Positions 61,742-64,000 of a DNA stretch of 64,000 bases are shown here, one piece after another. A program made the translations under genes and the position numbers. Positions within the stretch are counted from its first letter, which is position 1; each line of letters opens with the position of its first letter. The notes under the pieces were generated by a model, which ran no database searches, had not been told where the DNA came from, and worked only from the letters and a program-made list of their open reading frames with translations. This DNA comes from Gallionellaceae bacterium (GTDB lineage: Bacteria; Pseudomonadota; Gammaproteobacteria; Burkholderiales; Gallionellaceae), in assembly GCA_027448945.1 (NCBI GenBank), contig DAIDMQ010000020.1, positions 62,001-126,000 on the forward strand, given 5' to 3'.

Positions 61742-61754
61742 GCCAACATTCATC

Positions 61755-62750
61755 ATGGATAAATTCTCTGCATATCAGCTGATAGAACAAGAAGGAAAGT
61801 CTGCAGGCCGCTTTGTCGAACTCAGTCTGGATGAGTTGGATAAGGGCGAAGTCCTCATCCGTGCATGCTATTCCAGCGTGAATTACAAGGACGCCTTGGC
61901 CGCACTCGGTGCGGGCAAGGTGATACGCCGTTTCCCCTGTGTAGGCGGGATAGATGTTTCCGGCGTGGTGGAAAGCTCAAGCGACGCGCGTTTCAAGGCC
62001 GGAGATCAAGTGCTCGTCACCGGCTATGACATGGGCGTGGCGCATGACGGCGGTTATGCCGAATATGTGCGCGTACCTGCAGATTGGGTCGTGCCTTTAC
62101 CCGAGGGATTATCATTATTTGATGCGATGGCCTTGGGGACAGCGGGTTATACCGCAGGATTGGCGATACACAAGCTGGAGCAAAATGAACTGTGCCCGGC
62201 AAGCGGTAAAGTCATCGTCACCGGAGCGACTGGCGGCGTGTCCAGTTTGGCAATCCAGATGCTGGCGCAGCGCGGCTATCATGTCGTTGCTTTGACCGGC
62301 AAGGACGAAGAGCATGATTACCTTAAAACCATAGGCGCCAGCGAGATACTGTCCCGCAATGACTTGCTCATGGGTACGCGTCCGTTGGAAAAAACGCTGT
62401 GGGCGGGTGCACTCGACTCGGTAGGCGGGGATACGCTGGCTTGGTTGACCCGCACCATGCAACAAGACGGTTCTATCGCCAGCTTTGGCAATGCGGGCGG
62501 ATTCGCACTGAACATAACCGTGTTGCCGTTCATATTGCGCGGTGTGCGATTGTTGGGGGTTGATTCGGCAGCAACACCTATGAAATTACGCGCACATATC
62601 TGGCAACGCTTGGCTACCGATTTATATCCCAAACAAATCGCAACCATCACTGAAAAAGTGCACTTTACTGATTTGCCAAATATTTTCCCTAAATTTTTGC
62701 AGGGAAAGCAGCGCGGCCGCATTGTAGTGAGTATTCAAGACGAATCTTAG
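61755..62750 (+). CDS. YhdH/AcuI-type medium-chain reductase (acrylyl-CoA reductase-like)
   Basis: A 331-residue zinc-independent MDR-family oxidoreductase: VLIRACYSSVNYKDALAALGAGKVIRRFPCVGGIDVSGVV, VTGYDMGVAHDGGYAEYVRVPADWVVPLP and the NADPH fold VTGATGGVSSLAIQMLAQRGYHVVALTGK. This is the YhdH/AcuI group, several of which reduce acrylyl-CoA to propionyl-CoA with NADPH. It starts 13 nt after sucB, in the position where lpd is common, but shares no sequence with it. Substrate is inferred from the family only. Confidence 0.88.
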   Translation: MDKFSAYQLIEQEGKSAGRFVELSLDELDKGEVLIRACYSSVNYKDALAALGAGKVIRRFPCVGGIDVSGVVESSSDARFKAGDQVLVTGYDMGVAHDGGYAEYVRVPADWVVPLPEGLSLFDAMALGTAGYTAGLAIHKLEQNELCPASGKVIVTGATGGVSSLAIQMLAQRGYHVVALTGKDEEHDYLKTIGASEILSRNDLLMGTRPLEKTLWAGALDSVGGDTLAWLTRTMQQDGSIASFGNAGGFALNITVLPFILRGVRLLGVDSAATPMKLRAHIWQRLATDLYPKQIATITEKVHFTDLPNIFPKFLQGKQRGRIVVSIQDES

Positions 62751-62753
62751 TGT

Positions 62754-62759
62754 TATAAT
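62754..62759 (+). promoter_or_regulatory. -10 box ahead of tRNA-Leu
   Basis: A perfect TATAAT lies 24 nt before the tRNA, followed by the GC-rich CTCGGGC discriminator common for stable-RNA promoters. No clear -35 hexamer stands at 16-18 bp. Confidence 0.45.
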
Positions 62760-62783
62760 CTCGGGCTACTGCTGGAGTACAGC

Positions 62784-62868
62784 GCGAAAGTGGCGGAATT
62801 GGTAGACGCACTGGATTTAGGTTCCAGCGCCGCAAGGCGTGAGAGTTCGAGTCTCTCCTTTCGCACCA
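62784..62868 (+). tRNA. tRNA-Leu (UAG)
   Basis: An 85-nt type II tRNA. GCGAAAG at the 5' end pairs with CTTTCGC, followed by discriminator A and an encoded CCA. The D-arm has GGTAGACGC, the anticodon stem CTGGA/TCCAG encloses TTTAGGT with anticodon TAG, the long variable arm is CGCCGCAAGGCGT, and the T-loop has GTTCGAGTC. It reads the CUA/CUN leucine codons. It starts 33 nt after the reductase gene. Confidence 0.96.
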
Positions 62869-63723
62869 GTATGTATATATATCATCTCATCATTCTGCAT
62901 CACCAATCACTCAAAATATCAGCAAATACCCGGCTTGGGTCGCATGACCTACCGTGTATCATGCCGCGCAAATATTCGCTTGATATCTCGTGCCTAAGCG
63001 TCAGCGATCGCTGAGTCTGGGCAATTTTTCACGCTTTTTCCCTTCGTGTCGCCGCTTGACGCGTGTCCTCTGAATCCTTGGTTAGTAGCATAGGTAATTC
63101 GTTGTTTCAGTAACTCTGACCAACTTGATTGGATGCAATCATCACGCAAAAAAATGCCCCTAAACCACACGGCTAGGGGCATTGAAATATCTCAAGCACT
63201 TTGGGTCTCAAGATGACACGCTTAGGGAGGAGAAGCGTGATGCGGCTTACGCTGCATACCGGTATGGATTGCCCGCCACAAAAAAAGTTCACCCCGTCAA
63301 AAAATATTTTGTCACGCAATCACGCAGCAAAAAGCACTGCTATTGCTGAATGAAGAAGTAGGCAGTGGCTGTACGGGGCTAAAGCCCCAACACCACACGC
63401 TCAAACCCGACAACATACGATATATCAGGGCGAAATTGGAATTACATAGGCAATCTGGCTTATATCTATTTTCACTGATATTGGGTATCCTGCGCGCCCT
63501 TCAAAAAGGCATATTTCGGAGACTAGGTCATTGTAAAATAGTCCCTTTGATTGGATGTGCTAAGAAGTACTGATGTTACTAAGTGACTGGACCATCCGGT
63601 CTGCACTTGCAAGTAAATCTCCCAAGATCAACCTTCTGACTGATGTGCCCTAAAGGCACGGGTCGAACGTGCTTGTGTGCATAAGGTGCATCAAGTAGCG
63701 AGAATTTAACAAACATAGGAATT
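62869..63723 (+). other. 855-bp non-coding region with several hairpins
   Basis: No gene is recognised. Minus-strand (62994-63182) and plus-strand (63343-63573) open frames lack family resemblance and clear ribosome sites. Structural items seen: a strong minus-strand terminator at 63148-63183, a perfect 12-bp palindrome CATACCGGTATG at 63255-63266 within a REP-like stretch, and the 14-bp palindrome GGGGCTAAAGCCCC at 63375-63388. No repeat of the tRNA 3' end was seen, so it is not an obvious integration site. It must also hold the cysQ promoter. Confidence 0.5.
63148..63183 (-). terminator. orphan intrinsic terminator on the minus strand
   Basis: The arms AATGCCCCTA (63153-63162) and TAGGGGCATT (63174-63183) form a 10-bp stem with an 11-nt loop. 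On the minus strand the stem is followed by seven T residues (63154 down to 63148, the outermost being part of the stem). There is no minus-strand gene to its right within this gap, so it probably ends a small non-coding transcript. Confidence 0.75.
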
Positions 63724-64000
63724 ATGAACACAGAATTAGCCAACTTACTGCCTAGCGTCATCGTCATTGCACATCGTGCGGGTGAGGAGATTTTGGACGT
63801 CTATCAAAACGGCAGCACAGTCACACACAAAGCCGATAGCAGTCCGCTGACTGAGGCTGACCTGCGCGCGCATCAAGTGATCGTGCAAGCACTCGGTCTG
63901 TTGACACCTGAGATACCCGTGTTGTCGGAAGAGTCTGCCGAAATCGCGTATGAAATGCGCAGCGCATGGACGCGCTATTGGTTGGTGGACCCACTGGATG
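63724..64000 (+). CDS. cysQ: 3'(2'),5'-bisphosphate nucleotidase CysQ (partial)
   Basis: The first 92 codons of a gene that runs off the right edge. The inositol monophosphatase-family motifs are HKADSSPLTEADLRAHQ (about residues 37-53), the metal-binding PVLSEES (near 70) and the start of WLVDPLDG. CysQ removes the 3'-phosphate from PAP produced in sulfate assimilation. The ATG follows a TAGGAATT ribosome region. The later catalytic part is outside the window. Confidence 0.88.
   Translation, partial: MNTELANLLPSVIVIAHRAGEEILDVYQNGSTVTHKADSSPLTEADLRAHQVIVQALGLLTPEIPVLSEESAEIAYEMRSAWTRYWLVDPLD

Noticed and set aside
62994-63182. 62-codon minus-strand open frame
   Set aside because: It overlaps the terminator hairpin and has no recognisable domain.
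63343-63573. 76-codon plus-strand open frame before cysQ
   Set aside because: It spans the GGGGCTAAAGCCCC palindrome and has no recognisable domain; likely chance.

Overview
The window looks like a chromosomal segment of a betaproteobacterium. The base composition is moderate, and the gene order rpoE-rseABC-mucD-lepA-lepB-DUF4845-rnc-era-recO-pdxJ-acpS-nagZ is typical of that class. The cphA'/cphA pair and the sdhCDAB-sdhE-gltA-odh block fit the same class. A freshwater Nitrosomonadales/Gallionellales-type genome is a reasonable guess, but no 16S or species marker is present. Almost everything is core metabolism. The accessory or damaged material lies at 18.8-26.7 kb, 32.5-32.9 kb, 49.5-49.7 kb and 62.9-63.7 kb.

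Layout. 0-2 kb: end of a PEGA-like protein, a membrane-anchored Ser/Thr kinase and a YgfX-like protein. 2-3.5 kb: nadB on the minus strand. 4-15.6 kb: the sigma-E envelope stress operon (rpoE, rseA, rseB, rseC, mucD/degQ), then lepA-lepB-DUF4845-rnc-era-recO-pdxJ-acpS-nagZ. 15.6-18.8 kb: a zipA-like gene and ligA. 18.8-25.9 kb: a cellulose synthase operon (bcsD, bcsR/P, bcsQ, bcsA, bcsB, bcsZ) with its own promoter. bcsR/P has a frameshifted start, and bcsZ is cut off and fused tail-to-tail to a truncated MBOAT O-acyltransferase, so the operon is probably not functional as it stands. 26.9-33.7 kb: purine salvage (hpt-like, mtnP-like), def, a MipA/OmpV porin-like gene, acnA, an EAL-domain relic, msrA and a PepSY-like gene. 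33.9-40 kb: smpB diverging from ratA-rnfH, a PHP phosphatase, a Sua5/YciO protein, an M50 protease, trpS and scpAB.

40-47.6 kb: a cyanophycin cluster. An ABC exporter and a DUF1854 protein diverge from cphA' and cphA. cphA' has a degenerate Mur-ligase P-loop and lacks the C-terminal end, while cphA is intact, so the two probably work as a pair. 47.6-62.8 kb: a SpoU methyltransferase, mdh, a 141-bp palindromic MITE-like element, then a TCA block sdhC-sdhD-sdhA-[DUF3617, D,D-carboxypeptidase, TPR membrane protein]-sdhB-sdhE-gltA-sucA-sucB. The bracketed genes split the succinate dehydrogenase genes, and no lpd follows sucB. A YhdH/AcuI-type reductase and tRNA-Leu(UAG) end the block. The last ~0.85 kb before a partial cysQ is non-coding, with an orphan minus-strand terminator that suggests an unannotated small RNA.

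The most interesting points are the decay of the cellulose/c-di-GMP functions (frameshifted bcsR/P, fused half-genes bcsZ/MBOAT, EAL relic), the cyanophycin synthetase pair with its dedicated transporter, the interrupted sdh operon and the palindromic repeat in front of it. No CRISPR array, intact insertion sequence, prophage or clearly novel defence system was seen.
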